The position numbers and the translations under genes were made by a program. A model generated the notes under the pieces. It was not told the DNA's origin. It saw only the letters and a list, made by a program, of their open reading frames with translations, and did no database searches. A stretch of 64,000 nucleotides of DNA, taken from NCBI RefSeq assembly GCF_001718415.1, contig NZ_CP013377.1, positions 1,116,001 through 1,180,000 of the forward strand, written 5' to 3'. The stretch's first letter is position 1. Each line of letters starts with the position of its first letter. Shown here in pieces: positions 28,613 to 38,266 of this stretch. Source of the stretch: Burkholderia pseudomultivorans (GTDB lineage Bacteria > Pseudomonadota > Gammaproteobacteria > Burkholderiales > Burkholderiaceae).

Positions 28613-29299
28613 ATGAAGCACATTCGCGCGACGGCCAAGCGCGTGGCCGCGGCGGGCATCGCGCTCGGCATCCTGCTGAGCGGCGCCGCTCATGCGCAAC
28701 TCGATCTCCAGTCGATCGGTTCGTCGCTGCTCGGCGGCGCGCAGCCGTCGTCCGCACCCGCGCAGGGCGGCGCAGCACAGCTGCTGCAGGCCTATGTCGG
28801 CGCGAATCAGCAGGTGCTGGCGGGCCAGTCGTCGCTGGCGTCGGCGATGGGGCTGACCGGCGCGGCCGGGCAGGCACAGCAGGCGGCGGGCATGCTGAGC
28901 GGCGGCGATGCGCTGTCGCCCGCCACGCTGTCGCAGATGGGCGGCGCGCAGCAGTCGGTGTCGCAGGCGCTCGACCAGGCGTTCGCGAGCGGCGGCGCCA
29001 CGCAGGGCCCGGTCGACAAGCAGGCGTTCAGCAACGGCCTCGCATCGCTGGGCCAGGGCCTCACGCAGTACACGCAGCTGCAGTCGGGGCTCGGCAGCCT
29101 CGGTTCCGCGAGCCCGGCGTCGCTGCTGCAGTCGGGCCTGAATCCGCAGAACCTGCAGGCGGCGTCGTATATCGCGCAGAGCGCGCCCGGCCAGCTGCAG
29201 TCGCTCGCGACGACGCTGAGCCAGGCCGTGCAGTTCGCGACGCGCCAGGGCATTTCGGTGCCGTCGGTCGCGTCGTCGGCGCTGAAGCTGCTGCCGTAA
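28613..29299 (+). CDS. Secreted Ala/Gln/Ser-rich low-complexity protein
   Basis: 228 residues with a signal peptide ending SGAAHA (cleavage about residue 28) and a mature part rich in Gln, Ser, Ala, Gly and Leu (LQSIGSSLLGG, GAAGQAQQAAGML, LGSLGSASPASLL). There are no Cys and no catalytic motif. It may be an amphipathic helical exported protein; the family is not recognised. Ribosome-binding site GGGAGA upstream of the ATG 28613. Stand-alone gene. The skewed composition is not due to base composition alone, because the neighbours lack it. Confidence 0.7.
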   Translation: MKHIRATAKRVAAAGIALGILLSGAAHAQLDLQSIGSSLLGGAQPSSAPAQGGAAQLLQAYVGANQQVLAGQSSLASAMGLTGAAGQAQQAAGMLSGGDALSPATLSQMGGAQQSVSQALDQAFASGGATQGPVDKQAFSNGLASLGQGLTQYTQLQSGLGSLGSASPASLLQSGLNPQNLQAASYIAQSAPGQLQSLATTLSQAVQFATRQGISVPSVASSALKLLP

Positions 29300-29425
29300 C
29301 GGTGCGCGAAAGCGCGCGCGGGATGCCGTGCCGGCGCCCCGCGCGACGCGCCGGACGATCGCCCCGCGCAACATGGGGATTTCGCTCGATGCTATCGTGG
29401 CGTGTCCCCGTTATGGTGCCGCTTC

Positions 29426-30256
29426 ATGACTGACTCGTTCGACCTTTCGCGCTATTTCACCCGCATCGGCTACGACGGCCCGGCCGAGCCGACCCTCGAC
29501 GTGCTGCGCCGGCTGCATCTGCTGCATCCGCAGGCGATCCCGTTCGAAAACCTCAATCCGCTGACCGGCGCGCGCGTCGCGCTCGATCTGCCCGCCGTCG
29601 TCGACAAGCTGGTCGCGCGGCGGCGCGGCGGCTACTGCTTCGAACTGAACAAGCTGTTCTACACCGCGCTCACGCGGATCGGCTTCCGCGTGACGCCGCT
29701 GATCGCGCGCGTGCGCTGGATGCGTCCGCCGGAGGTCGTCACCGCGCAGACGCACATGCTGCTGCGCATCGATCTCGACGGCGCGGTCTGGCTCGCCGAC
29801 ATCGGCTTCGGCAGCGCGACGCTGACCGCGCCGCTGCGCTTCGCGCCGGACGAGCGGCAGCTGACGCCGCACGGCGCGTTCCGCGTCGTCGCCGCGCCCG
29901 TCGCGGACGAATTCGACATGCAGTGCGAGGCGCCCGACGGCTGGCTGACGACCTACCGCTTCTCGCTGAAGCCGGCCGAATGGATCGATTACGACGCCGC
30001 GAACTGGTTCACGTCGACCTATCCCGAATCGGTCTTCGTGAACGACCTGATCGCGTGCCGCGTGCTGCCCGACGGCCGTGCGGCGCTGTTCAACACCGCG
30101 TTGACGCTGCGCGACGCGAGCGGCGCGGGGCGCACCGTGACGCTCGACAATGCGGCCGACTGGAGCGCGTGTCTGCGCGACACGATCGGCATCGATACGA
30201 CAGGGTTCGATCTCGACGCGCTGTTTGCGCGCGTGGCGGCGCGGCCGGGACGGTAG
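29426..30256 (+). CDS. nat: Arylamine N-acetyltransferase
   Basis: 276 residues. The cysteine-protease-like triad is intact: C71 in [10 protein letters not shown]110 in THMLLRI and D125 in LADIGFG. The N-terminal [19 protein letters not shown] and IPFENLNPL are diagnostic. It transfers acetyl from acetyl-CoA to aromatic amines and hydrazines in the cytosol. Given the aromatic-degradation capacity nearby, it may detoxify arylamines. The ATG at 29426 was chosen by alignment with family starts; the frame is open eight codons upstream. Confidence 0.92.
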   Translation: MTDSFDLSRYFTRIGYDGPAEPTLDVLRRLHLLHPQAIPFENLNPLTGARVALDLPAVVDKLVARRRGGYCFELNKLFYTALTRIGFRVTPLIARVRWMRPPEVVTAQTHMLLRIDLDGAVWLADIGFGSATLTAPLRFAPDERQLTPHGAFRVVAAPVADEFDMQCEAPDGWLTTYRFSLKPAEWIDYDAANWFTSTYPESVFVNDLIACRVLPDGRAALFNTALTLRDASGAGRTVTLDNAADWSACLRDTIGIDTTGFDLDALFARVAARPGR

Positions 30257-30334
30257 GGCGCGGCGGGCGGTGGCCTGCATCGCCCGCTTCGTTCACGCTG
30301 CGCGCAGATTCGATCCAGCCCGCAATCCGACAGG

Positions 30335-30369
30335 TTGACATTTGCTATTTTGCTAGCATACTAGCATCC
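30335..30369 (+). promoter_or_regulatory. Promoter/operator of the RHH gene
   Basis: TTGACA (30335-30340), a 16-bp spacer and CATACT (30357-30362) put the predicted start at about 30369-30370, on the ATG itself. The spacer holds repeated GCTA/TAGCA words (TTGCTA, TTGCTAGCATACTAGCA), the tandem half-sites expected for ribbon-helix-helix autoregulation. Confidence 0.55.
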
Positions 30370-30546
30370 ATGAGCGACGAAGAAGTCAAGCAGTTCAACG
30401 TCTATCTGCCGTTGAGCCTGATCCGGCAGGTCAAGCATCGTGCGATCGAGACGGAGCAATCGCTGTCCGCGCTGGTCGCCGATGCGCTGCGCGCGTACCT
30501 CGCCACGCCGCCATCCGGGCAGGACGCTTCCACCAAGGAGGAATGA
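30370..30546 (+). CDS. Ribbon-helix-helix (CopG/Arc-like) regulator
   Basis: 58 residues. A beta-strand [34 protein letters not shown], read as a strand followed by two helices, is the RHH fold used by CopG/Arc/antitoxin repressors. No ribosome-binding site is visible upstream, and the predicted transcript start coincides with the ATG, so it may be leaderless. AAGGAGG near its end serves the next gene, giving coupling. It probably autoregulates the three-gene unit with the VOC protein and methyltransferase. It is not a toxin-antitoxin pair by sequence. Confidence 0.78.
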   Translation: MSDEEVKQFNVYLPLSLIRQVKHRAIETEQSLSALVADALRAYLATPPSGQDASTKEE

Positions 30547-30547
30547 C

Positions 30548-30898
30548 ATGTCATCCGAGCGTATCGAAGCCGTATTCCTGACGACGCACAACTGGGGCAA
30601 GTCGGCCAAGTTCTTCCAGGCGCTGGGCTTCACGCTGGAATTCGAAACCGACCACCACTCGGGCCAGCTGCGCAACGGCGACGGCCCGTATCTGTTCATC
30701 GCGGAAGTGCCGCCCGACCAGGCGCCGGACATGCAGGTCGTGCTGAAGGTCGCGGACGAGCGTGCGGTGCGGCCACAGCCGATCGTCGATGTCGTCACGC
30801 CGTTCGAGGATATGCACTGGGGCACGCGCGAGATGTCCGTGCGCGATCCGGACGGGCGCGTGTGGCGCCTGCAGGCGCCCGGCCAGTCGAACGCGTGA
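30548..30898 (+). CDS. Glyoxalase/VOC-fold protein
   Basis: 116 residues, a single VOC module: IEAVFLTTHNWGKSAKFFQALGF opening and a C-terminal MSVRDPDGRVWRLQAPG, typical of bleomycin-resistance/glyoxalase-like proteins. The metal ligand set is incomplete in the fragment seen, with His in TDHHSG, so it may bind a small molecule instead of catalysing. Coupled to the RHH gene (1-bp gap, overlapping ribosome-binding site) and to the methyltransferase (7-bp gap). Confidence 0.82.
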   Translation: MSSERIEAVFLTTHNWGKSAKFFQALGFTLEFETDHHSGQLRNGDGPYLFIAEVPPDQAPDMQVVLKVADERAVRPQPIVDVVTPFEDMHWGTREMSVRDPDGRVWRLQAPGQSNA

Positions 30899-30905
30899 GG
30901 CCGGC

Positions 30906-31790
30906 ATGACGACGTCCGAGACACCCGATACGCCCGATACGTCCGAAGCCGGGCCGGACAGCACCGCCGCACGCGTCGCGCTGTGGCGCGCGCTGCACGT
31001 CGAACTCGACGCGCCGCCGCACGTGCTCGTCGACGAAGTCGGGCTGCAGCTGCTCGCGCCGGCGCCCGGCTGGCAGCAGCGCGGCGACATGGATCCGCAG
31101 TTCACGCGGCCGTTTCGCGCGTCGATCGTCGCGCGTGCGCGTTTCATCGAGGATCTCGTCGTCGAGCAGGCCGCGCGCGGCGTGAGCCAGTATGTGATCC
31201 TCGGCGCGGGGCTCGACAGCTTCGTGCAGCGCCGCCCGGAGATGGCGTCGCGCGTGACGGTCTTCGAAGTCGACCAGCCGGCGCCGCAGGCGTGGAAGCG
31301 GCGCCGGCTCGTCGAGCTCGGCTTCGGCGTGCCCGACTGGCTGCGGTTCGTGCCGGTCGATTTCGAGGCGGCCGGATCGTGGCGCGATGCGCTGGTCGGC
31401 GCAGGCTTCGATGCGGGCAAGCCGGCCGTGGTCGTATCGACCGGCGTCAGCATGTACCTGACGCGCGCGGCGAACGCGGCCGCGCTGCGCGAAGTCGCGT
31501 CGCTCGCGCCGGGCTCGACGCTCGCGATGACGTTCCTGTTGCCGCTGGAGCAGGCCGACGCCGAGGTGCGCCCGGGACTCGAAATGGCCGAGAAGGGCGC
31601 ACGCGCGAGCGGCACGCCGTTCATCAGCTTCTTCATGCCGGCGCAGATGCAGGCGCTCGCGAAAGAGGCCGGTTTTTCGAGGGCCGATCATGTGTCGGCC
31701 GCCGAATTGACGCGGCGCTACTTCGCCGATCGCACGGACCGCCTCCGGCCGCCGCGCAACGCCGAGGAACTGCTGGTCGCGACGGTCTGA
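30906..31790 (+). CDS. SAM-dependent methyltransferase (LCMT/PPM-like, TIGR00027 type)
   Basis: 294 residues. RPFRASIVARARFIED, QYVILGAGLDSFVQRRPE with the SAM-binding GAGLDS and VFEVDQPAPQAWKRRRL are characteristic of leucine-carboxyl-methyltransferase-like bacterial enzymes, which methylate small molecules or unknown acceptors. A Thr/Asp-rich N-terminal tail of about 18 residues precedes the domain. It is the third gene of the RHH-VOC-methyltransferase unit and converges on NAD-GDH, 10 bp away. Confidence 0.85.
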   Translation: MTTSETPDTPDTSEAGPDSTAARVALWRALHVELDAPPHVLVDEVGLQLLAPAPGWQQRGDMDPQFTRPFRASIVARARFIEDLVVEQAARGVSQYVILGAGLDSFVQRRPEMASRVTVFEVDQPAPQAWKRRRLVELGFGVPDWLRFVPVDFEAAGSWRDALVGAGFDAGKPAVVVSTGVSMYLTRAANAAALREVASLAPGSTLAMTFLLPLEQADAEVRPGLEMAEKGARASGTPFISFFMPAQMQALAKEAGFSRADHVSAAELTRRYFADRTDRLRPPRNAEELLVATV

Positions 31791-31800
31791 ACCCGGGGCG

Positions 31801-34800
31801 TCACGCCCGTTCGAGCACGGCCATCTCGCGCACCACCACGAGCAGCACCGCGAGGCTCGCGCCACCCGAGGCGCGCAGGTCCGCGAGCAGTTGCGCATAC
31901 CGTTCGAGCGCGGCCGCGCGGCGTTCGCGCCACGCGGCGACGATCGTTTCCGGCGTCGTCGAATCCGGCGATTCCGCGAGTGCGCTCGTCGCGAGCGTGC
32001 GCTTGAGGCGCGCGACTTCGGCGAGCGCGGCCGCGCGCGCCATCATGTCCCAGTGCGTGGGCGTGGGCAGCGTCGCCGCGCGCTCGCCGATCCATCCATA
32101 GTTGAGCAGCGTGCCGAGCGAGAAGTAGACGCCCGCGACGAGTTCGAGGCTGCGGTTGCAGGTGGCGGCCACCTCGGCGATATCGAGCAGCGCGGCCGAG
32201 ATGTCGCCGCTCGCGACGCGCACCGCCAGCGCGCTGTCCACGCCCGCGTCGACCAGCACGCGCTGCCGCGCGGACAGCGCATCGAGATCGTCGGCCGGCA
32301 GCAGCGCGGGCAGTTGCGGTGCAAGCCGCTCGACCGCGTCGCGGCAGCGCGCGAGCAGTTCGGCGACGCCGCCGTCGGCCACCGCGCCGGCCTGCAAATG
32401 CCGCAGGAACCACAGCGCCGCGCGTTCGAGCAGCCGCGCGACATCGACGAACATGCGCGCCTGCACGTCGTCGGCGACGCGGTTGTCGAGTGCGTCGATG
32501 TCGCGCCATACCGCGTCGAGGTCGAACACGTCGCGCGCGATGATGCATGCGCGCACGATGTCGCCCGGCCTGGCGTCGGTCTCCTCCATCAGCCGATGCA
32601 CGAATGCGCAGCCGACGCGGTTCACGAGCGCGTTGGTCAGGTGTGTCGCGAGAATCTCGCGGCGCAGCGGATGGCGGCGCATCGGCTCGCTGAAGCGCTG
32701 CTGCAGCGGCTTCGGAAAATAGTCGACGAGCATCGCGGCGACCAGCGGGTCTTCCGGCACGTCGGATTCCAGCAGCGCGTCGTACAGCCACATCTTGCTG
32801 TACGCGAGCAGCACCGCGCGCTCCGGCGACGTGAGCCCGAGCTTCGCGGCCTGGCGCTCGGCGATCTCGTCGTCGGTCGGCAGGAATTCGATCACGCGGT
32901 TCAGGCGGCCCGCGCGTTCGAGCCAGCGCATCAGCCGCGCCTCCGCGTCGAGCAGCTCGACGCTGTAGCGGCCCGCGATCGACAGTGCCTGTGTCTGGTA
33001 GTAGTTGTCGCGCAGCACGAGCAGCCCGACTTCGTCGGTCATCTCTGCGAGCAACGCGTTGCGCTGCTTTTCGGTCATCTCGCCGTCGGCGACGACGAGC
33101 CCGAGCAGGATCTTGATATTGACTTCGTGATCCGAACAATCGACGCCGGCCGAGTTGTCGATCGCGTCGGTGTTGATGCGGCCGCCGCGCTGCGCGAACT
33201 CGATGCGCCCGAACTGCGTGCAGCCGAGATTGCCGCCTTCGCCGACGACCTTGCAGCGCAGGTCCGCGCCATTGACGCGCACCGCGTCGTTCGCGCGGTC
33301 GCCGACCTGCTGGTGGGTTTCGTGCGCCGCCTTCACGTAGGTGCCGATGCCGCCGTTGTACAGCAGGTCGACCGGCGCCTGCAGGATCGCGCGGATCAGC
33401 TCGGTCGGCGGCAGCGCGTGTGCGTCGATGCCGAGCGCGGCCTGCACGGCCGGCGACAGGGCGATCGTCTTTGCGGTGCGCGGGTAGACGCCGCCGCCCG
33501 GCGAGATCGCGCCCGTATCGTAGTCGGCCCAGCTCGAGCGTTCGAGCGCGAACAGGCGCTGGCGCTCGGCGAAGCTCGTCGCCGGGTCGGGGTTCGGGTC
33601 GAGGAACACGTGGCGGTGGTCGAACGCGGCGACGAGGCGGATATGCGGCGACAGCAGCATGCCGTTGCCGAACACGTCGCCCGACATGTCGCCGATGCCG
33701 ACCACCGTGAAGTCGGTCGTCTGCGTATCGACGCCCATCTCGCGGAAGTGCCGCTTCACCGACTCCCAGGCGCCGCGCGCCGTGATCGCCATCTTCTTGT
33801 GGTCGTAGCCGACCGAGCCGCCGGACGCGAACGCGTCGTCGAGCCAGAAGCCGTATTCGTGCGAGATCGCGTTCGCGTAGTCGGAGAAGGTGGCGGTGCC
33901 CTTGTCGGCCGCGACGACCAGATACGGATCGTCGGGGTCGTGCCGCACCACGTCGCGCGGCGGCACGATCGCGTTGCCGACGCGGTTGTCGGTCAGGTCG
34001 AGCAGCCCGCGCAGGAAGGTCTGGTAGCACGCGATGCCTTCGCGCATCCACGCTTCGCGATCGCTCGGCGGCGGCGGGTTCTTCACGACGAAGCCGCCCT
34101 TCGAGCCGACCGGCACGATCACGACGTTCTTGACCATCTGCGCCTTCATCAGCCCGAGCACCTCGGTGCGGAAATCCTCGCGCCGGTCGGACCAGCGCAG
34201 CCCGCCGCGCGCGACGCGCCCGCCGCGCAGGTGCACGCCCTCGACGCGCGGCGAATACACCCAGATCTCGAACATCGGCTTCGGCTCGGGCAGGCCGGGC
34301 ACCTTCGACGGATTGAACTTGAACGACAGGTACGGCTTCGGCTCGCCGTTCGCGTCGTGCAGGAAGTAGTTGGTGCGCTCGGTCGCGTTGATCACGCCGA
34401 GGAACTGGCGCAGGATGCGGTCCTCGTCGAGGTTCGGGACCTGGTCGAGCGCGGTCTCGATGCCCTTCAGCAGGTGCTCGGCCTGCACGTCGCGCACGTC
34501 GCCGATACGCGGGTCGAAGCGCACGACGAACAATTCGACGAGCTGCCGCGCGATGGCCGGATTGCCGGTCAGCGCGCGTTCGATATACGCGTCGCTGAAG
34601 GTGGAGCCGACCTGCCGCAGATACTTCGCATACGCGCGCAGGATCGTGACCTCGCGCGCACTGAGGTGCGCGCGCAGCACGAGCCGGTTGAAATCGTCGT
34701 TCTCGATCCGGCCGTTCCAGATTCGGTCGAACGCGTCCTCGAACAGGCCTTTCACGCGCTCGATGTCGAATTCCGCATCGTCAGCGAGTTCGAGGCCGAA

Positions 34801-36642
34801 GTCGTGCACCCACGCGGGCGCGGCGCCCTGCGTCTGGATCCGGTACGGCCGTTCCTCGTCGACGCGCACGCCGAGATGTTCGAGCATCGGCAGGCTGCGC
34901 GACAGCGCGATCGGCTCGCCCGCGCGATAGACCTTGAAGCGGAACGCGCGCGGCCCGGCCTCGATCGGCCGGTACAGGTTCATCGCGAGCTGGCCGGAGT
35001 CCTTCACGCGCTCGATCAGCTCGATGTCGCGCACGGCGGTGCGGGCCGGGTAGTCGTCGCGATAGCCGGCCGGGAACGAGTCGGCGTAGCGCTGCAGCAG
35101 GCGATTGCCCTGTTCTTCGCCGAACGCATCGAGCAGCGCATCGGCGAGATCGTCCTGCCAGCGGCGCGTGACCTGCACGAGCCGTGCTTCGAGTTCGCGC
35201 GTGTCGACGTCGGGCATCGTGCCGGGCTCCGCGTGCACGACGAAATGAATGCGCGCGATCGCCGATTCGGACAGCAGCGGCGTGAACTCGACGTTCACGC
35301 CGTTATAGGCGTCGACGAGCAGTTTCGCGATGCGTCGGCGCAGGTCGGTGTTGTACTTGTCGCGCGGCACGAACACGAGGCACGACACGAAGCGGTCGAA
35401 GCGGTCGCGCCGCACGAACAGGCGCGTGCGCTGGTGTTCCTGCAGCCGCAGGATACCGAGCGCGATGTCGTAGAGCTGGTCTTCGTCGGCCTGGAACAGT
35501 TCGTCGCGCGGATAGGTTTCGAGCACCGTCACGAGCGACTTGCCGAGATGACCTTTCGGCAAGAAGCCGGCGCGCCGCACGATGTTCGCGCACTTGCGGC
35601 GCACGATCGGAATCTCGGCGCTCGACACCATGTACGCGGTCGACGTGTAGAGCCCGATGAAGCGCCGCTCGCCGGCCACCTTGCCGTCGGCGCCGACCAG
35701 CTTCACGCCGACGTAGTCGAGATAGCCGGGCCGGTGCACGGTCGCGCGCGAATTCGCCTTGGTCAGGAAGATCGGCCAGGGGCCCGTGATGATCTCGGCG
35801 GCGGCGGGCGGCAGCGGCGTCACGTCCGGCGTGCCGGGTGCGCGCAGCGATTCGCGCAGGATGCCGGCGCCCGAGCCCGCGATGCCGCGCAGCCCGAAGG
35901 CCGAGCCGTCCGACACGAGCGCGTAGTCGCGATGGCCGAGGAACGTGAAGTGGTCGGCGACCATCCATTCGAGGAAGGCGCGCGCCTCGATGTCCTCGGC
36001 GGTCGATTCGCGCGCCTTCATTTCCTTGATCGTGGTGCGCGCGATGTCGACGATCTTCGGCCAGTCCTCGACGGAGGCGCGCACGTCGCCGAGCACGCGC
36101 GCGATGTCGTCGCGCAGCGTATGCAGCAGCGCCGCGTCGCCGCAGCGATCGACTTCGAAATGGATGAACGATGCGAGTTGCGAATGGCCGTCGTCGGGCG
36201 TCGCGCCGCCGGCGTCGACGCGCTCGATTGTGCCGTCGCCGCCGCGCCAGATGCGGAATACCGGGTGCAGCGCCGAATGCAGCGCCAGCCCGAGCCGGTT
36301 GACGGCCATCGTCACCGAATCGACGAGGAACGGCATGTCGTCGTTGACGATTTCGATGACGGTGTGGTCCGAGTGCCAGCCGTGCTGTTCGAGGATCGGG
36401 TTGTACACGCGCAGCCGCTCGCTGCCCGGCACGAATTTCTGGGCGGTCTGCCAGTGCGCCATTGCGGCGCCGTACAGATCGGCGATGCCGCGGCTTTGCA
36501 GGTCCTCGGCGTCGACGAAATCGTAGTAGTGGCGCAGGAACGGTTCGACGGTCCGGAAGGTCGTCTCGGGCAGGCGCGCGCGCGCGAATTCGACGACATC
36601 GGAGAGCAGGTGTGCGACGACTTCTTCGTTCTTCGCTTCCAT
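31801..36642 (-). CDS. NAD-specific glutamate dehydrogenase, large (about 180 kDa) class
   Basis: 1613 residues, the expected length for the large GDH subfamily. It has an N-terminal ACT-rich regulatory part (VIEIVNDDMPFLVDSVTMAVNR), the catalytic domain with WSDRREDFRTEVLGLMKAQ, the substrate-binding Lys in PVGSKGGFVVKNPP, GYDHKKMAITARGAW and GIGDMSGDVFGNGML (NAD domain), then a C-terminal extension. It converts L-glutamate to 2-oxoglutarate and ammonia, feeding the TCA cycle. The ATG at 36642 follows a GAGGAAA site. It is a single gene. A very long antisense frame is a coding shadow and is not real. Confidence 0.95.
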   Translation of the reverse strand: MEAKNEEVVAHLLSDVVEFARARLPETTFRTVEPFLRHYYDFVDAEDLQSRGIADLYGAAMAHWQTAQKFVPGSERLRVYNPILEQHGWHSDHTVIEIVNDDMPFLVDSVTMAVNRLGLALHSALHPVFRIWRGGDGTIERVDAGGATPDDGHSQLASFIHFEVDRCGDAALLHTLRDDIARVLGDVRASVEDWPKIVDIARTTIKEMKARESTAEDIEARAFLEWMVADHFTFLGHRDYALVSDGSAFGLRGIAGSGAGILRESLRAPGTPDVTPLPPAAAEIITGPWPIFLTKANSRATVHRPGYLDYVGVKLVGADGKVAGERRFIGLYTSTAYMVSSAEIPIVRRKCANIVRRAGFLPKGHLGKSLVTVLETYPRDELFQADEDQLYDIALGILRLQEHQRTRLFVRRDRFDRFVSCLVFVPRDKYNTDLRRRIAKLLVDAYNGVNVEFTPLLSESAIARIHFVVHAEPGTMPDVDTRELEARLVQVTRRWQDDLADALLDAFGEEQGNRLLQRYADSFPAGYRDDYPARTAVRDIELIERVKDSGQLAMNLYRPIEAGPRAFRFKVYRAGEPIALSRSLPMLEHLGVRVDEERPYRIQTQGAAPAWVHDFGLELADDAEFDIERVKGLFEDAFDRIWNGRIENDDFNRLVLRAHLSAREVTILRAYAKYLRQVGSTFSDAYIERALTGNPAIARQLVELFVVRFDPRIGDVRDVQAEHLLKGIETALDQVPNLDEDRILRQFLGVINATERTNYFLHDANGEPKPYLSFKFNPSKVPGLPEPKPMFEIWVYSPRVEGVHLRGGRVARGGLRWSDRREDFRTEVLGLMKAQMVKNVVIVPVGSKGGFVVKNPPPPSDREAWMREGIACYQTFLRGLLDLTDNRVGNAIVPPRDVVRHDPDDPYLVVAADKGTATFSDYANAISHEYGFWLDDAFASGGSVGYDHKKMAITARGAWESVKRHFREMGVDTQTTDFTVVGIGDMSGDVFGNGMLLSPHIRLVAAFDHRHVFLDPNPDPATSFAERQRLFALERSSWADYDTGAISPGGGVYPRTAKTIALSPAVQAALGIDAHALPPTELIRAILQAPVDLLYNGGIGTYVKAAHETHQQVGDRANDAVRVNGADLRCKVVGEGGNLGCTQFGRIEFAQRGGRINTDAIDNSAGVDCSDHEVNIKILLGLVVADGEMTEKQRNALLAEMTDEVGLLVLRDNYYQTQALSIAGRYSVELLDAEARLMRWLERAGRLNRVIEFLPTDDEIAERQAAKLGLTSPERAVLLAYSKMWLYDALLESDVPEDPLVAAMLVDYFPKPLQQRFSEPMRRHPLRREILATHLTNALVNRVGCAFVHRLMEETDARPGDIVRACIIARDVFDLDAVWRDIDALDNRVADDVQARMFVDVARLLERAALWFLRHLQAGAVADGGVAELLARCRDAVERLAPQLPALLPADDLDALSARQRVLVDAGVDSALAVRVASGDISAALLDIAEVAATCNRSLELVAGVYFSLGTLLNYGWIGERAATLPTPTHWDMMARAAALAEVARLKRTLATSALAESPDSTTPETIVAAWRERRAAALERYAQLLADLRASGGASLAVLLVVVREMAVLERA

Positions 36643-36910
36643 GGCGGTTTCCTCGTCGGGTGGCCATCGGCTGCTGCGTCTGTCCGGCATTATGCGCCGA
36701 TTGCGTGACGTTGCGATGTGCGGGTGCACAAGCGGTGGCGGACGCGGATCGCGAATGAATGTGTCGCTGCGGTATGCGTCCCTTTTATGGCGGGGGAGCC
36801 GGATTTACTGCATGATGCCGTATCGATACCCCCGCTTCGGGATGCGAATAGAGGTCCTGTCGTTAACCGACGCTCAATACGCGGTAGCCATCATCGGAGA
36901 AATTTGATAG

Positions 36911-37972
36911 ATGAATATGACGCGCATTACCCCGTTTCGACAAATCACCCGCATGTATCAAGCGGTACTGGATATTCAGCACTCTTTATCGCAATTCGCG
37001 GTGTCGGCGCAGCGTAAGAACGAACATCAACAGGCCGATATCGATTCCCTCGATGCAAGAATTGCCCGGCTCGAATCCACCTGTCGTCAATTGATGGAGA
37101 TGGTCGAGCAGCAGCCGCACGCCGTCGAGCGGCCGTCATTCGTTCCGGTCCCGCCGTTTACCCGCACATCGGAACCCGGCGAATTCATGCCGTTTTCGAC
37201 CTGCAGCGTCGCGGATTTCTATCATCCGCGCTTGCTCGAGATCTGCGCGATGCTGAACCACCATTTCGTGTTTCATCGAAAACTGTGGGAGTGGGTGTTC
37301 GTGATTCATCACTTGCTGGAGTCGGGCAAGGTGAAGCCGGGTGCGCGCGGGCTGGTATTCGGTGTCGGCAGCGAGCGGTTGCCGGCGCTGTTCGCGAAGC
37401 TGGGCGCGCAGATCGTCGCGACCGATGCGCCGGAAGACATCGGTGAATCGAAAGGCTGGAAAGCCACCGGCCAGCATAGTGCGACGCTGTCGCAGATTCG
37501 TTACGAGGATATCGTCGACGGCAGTCTGTTCGACGAGCGCGTATCGTACGAGACCTGCGACATGAACCACATTCCCGATCATCTGCGCGATTTCGACTTC
37601 AACTGGTCGTCGTGCTGCTTCGAACATCTCGGCAATCTCGAAGCCGGCAAGCAGTTCGTGATCAACGCGGTGGAAAAATGTCTGCGGGTTGGCGGCGTGG
37701 CGGTACATACGACCGAGTTCAACCTGACTTCCGACGACGACACCCTGGAAAGCGGACAGACCGTGTTATATCGACGGCGCGATCTGCTGGACCTGGTTGG
37801 CCGGCTGAGGAGTCGCGGACACGACGTAAGGCCGTTCGTCGTTGCGCCGGACTCCCACCCGCTGGATTTTCATGTCGATGCGCCGCCTTACAAGAGCATT
37901 CCGCATCTGAAGCTGGCCTACGAAAAGTACGTCGTCACGTCGGCCGGGCTGGTCGTGACGCGAGGGCGGTAG
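36911..37972 (+). CDS. SAM-dependent methyltransferase with N-terminal coiled coil
   Basis: 353 residues. The first about 65 residues form a predicted coiled coil (ADIDSLDARIARLESTCRQL). The remainder has a degenerate class I methyltransferase fold: GLVFGVGSERLPALFAKLGAQIVATDAPE (SAM loop, GxGxE variant), DFDFNWSSCCFEHL and VGGVAVHTTEF. It resembles methyltransferases found in sugar- or capsule-modification loci, but no glycosyltransferase is adjacent. GGAGAA precedes the ATG at 36911. It has lower GC at its 5' end than neighbours, which is compatible with acquisition. Function unknown. Confidence 0.75.
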   Translation: MNMTRITPFRQITRMYQAVLDIQHSLSQFAVSAQRKNEHQQADIDSLDARIARLESTCRQLMEMVEQQPHAVERPSFVPVPPFTRTSEPGEFMPFSTCSVADFYHPRLLEICAMLNHHFVFHRKLWEWVFVIHHLLESGKVKPGARGLVFGVGSERLPALFAKLGAQIVATDAPEDIGESKGWKATGQHSATLSQIRYEDIVDGSLFDERVSYETCDMNHIPDHLRDFDFNWSSCCFEHLGNLEAGKQFVINAVEKCLRVGGVAVHTTEFNLTSDDDTLESGQTVLYRRRDLLDLVGRLRSRGHDVRPFVVAPDSHPLDFHVDAPPYKSIPHLKLAYEKYVVTSAGLVVTRGR

Positions 37973-37976
37973 CACA

Positions 37977-37995
37977 CCCGGCGGGTTCCGCCGGG
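37977..37995 (+). terminator. GC-rich hairpin after the methyltransferase gene
   Basis: Perfect 8-bp stem CCCGGCGG/CCGCCGGG with loop GTT, three bases after the stop. There is no T-run, so it may be a processing or weak terminator element. Confidence 0.45.
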
Positions 37996-38022
37996 CCTGT
38001 CCGCGATACGGATGCGTGCCGC

Positions 38023-38211
38023 TCAGCGCGCCTCACTCCACAGCTTGCCGCCCGTCGCCCAGTTTTCCTTTTTCACGTCGGTCAGGATGATATCCACGGA
38101 GCCCGGCTCACAGCCGAGCGTTTCGCACGTCACACGCGTGATCGCTTCGACGAATTCGCGTTTCTGCTCGACGGTGCGGCCTTCGAACAACTGGATATTG
38201 AAAGTCGGCAT
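38023..38211 (-). CDS. 4-oxalocrotonate tautomerase-family protein
   Basis: 62 residues starting Met-Pro (P2 becomes the catalytic N-terminal proline after Met removal), with EQKREFVEAITRVTCETLG and IILTDVKKENWATGGKLWSEA, the typical single-domain 4-OT fold. It tautomerises 2-hydroxy-2,4-dienoates or acts on other enol-keto pairs as a hexamer. It lies downstream of the aldolase-like gene on the same strand (55-bp gap). The resemblance to meta-cleavage pathways is suggestive, but it sits 18 kb from that cluster. Confidence 0.85.
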   Translation of the reverse strand: MPTFNIQLFEGRTVEQKREFVEAITRVTCETLGCEPGSVDIILTDVKKENWATGGKLWSEAR

Positions 38212-38266
38212 GACAAAACCTCCGGGTTGGTTTGGAAAAATCGATTCGGCCGGATGCGCGCGCGGC

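Noticed and set aside
31891..36708. 1605-codon plus-strand frame opposite NAD-GDH
   Set aside because: Antisense shadow of a clear 1613-residue enzyme; no ribosome-binding site or homology-like motifs.
37977..37995. Hairpin as full intrinsic terminator
   Set aside because: No T-run follows; only kept as a low-confidence element.
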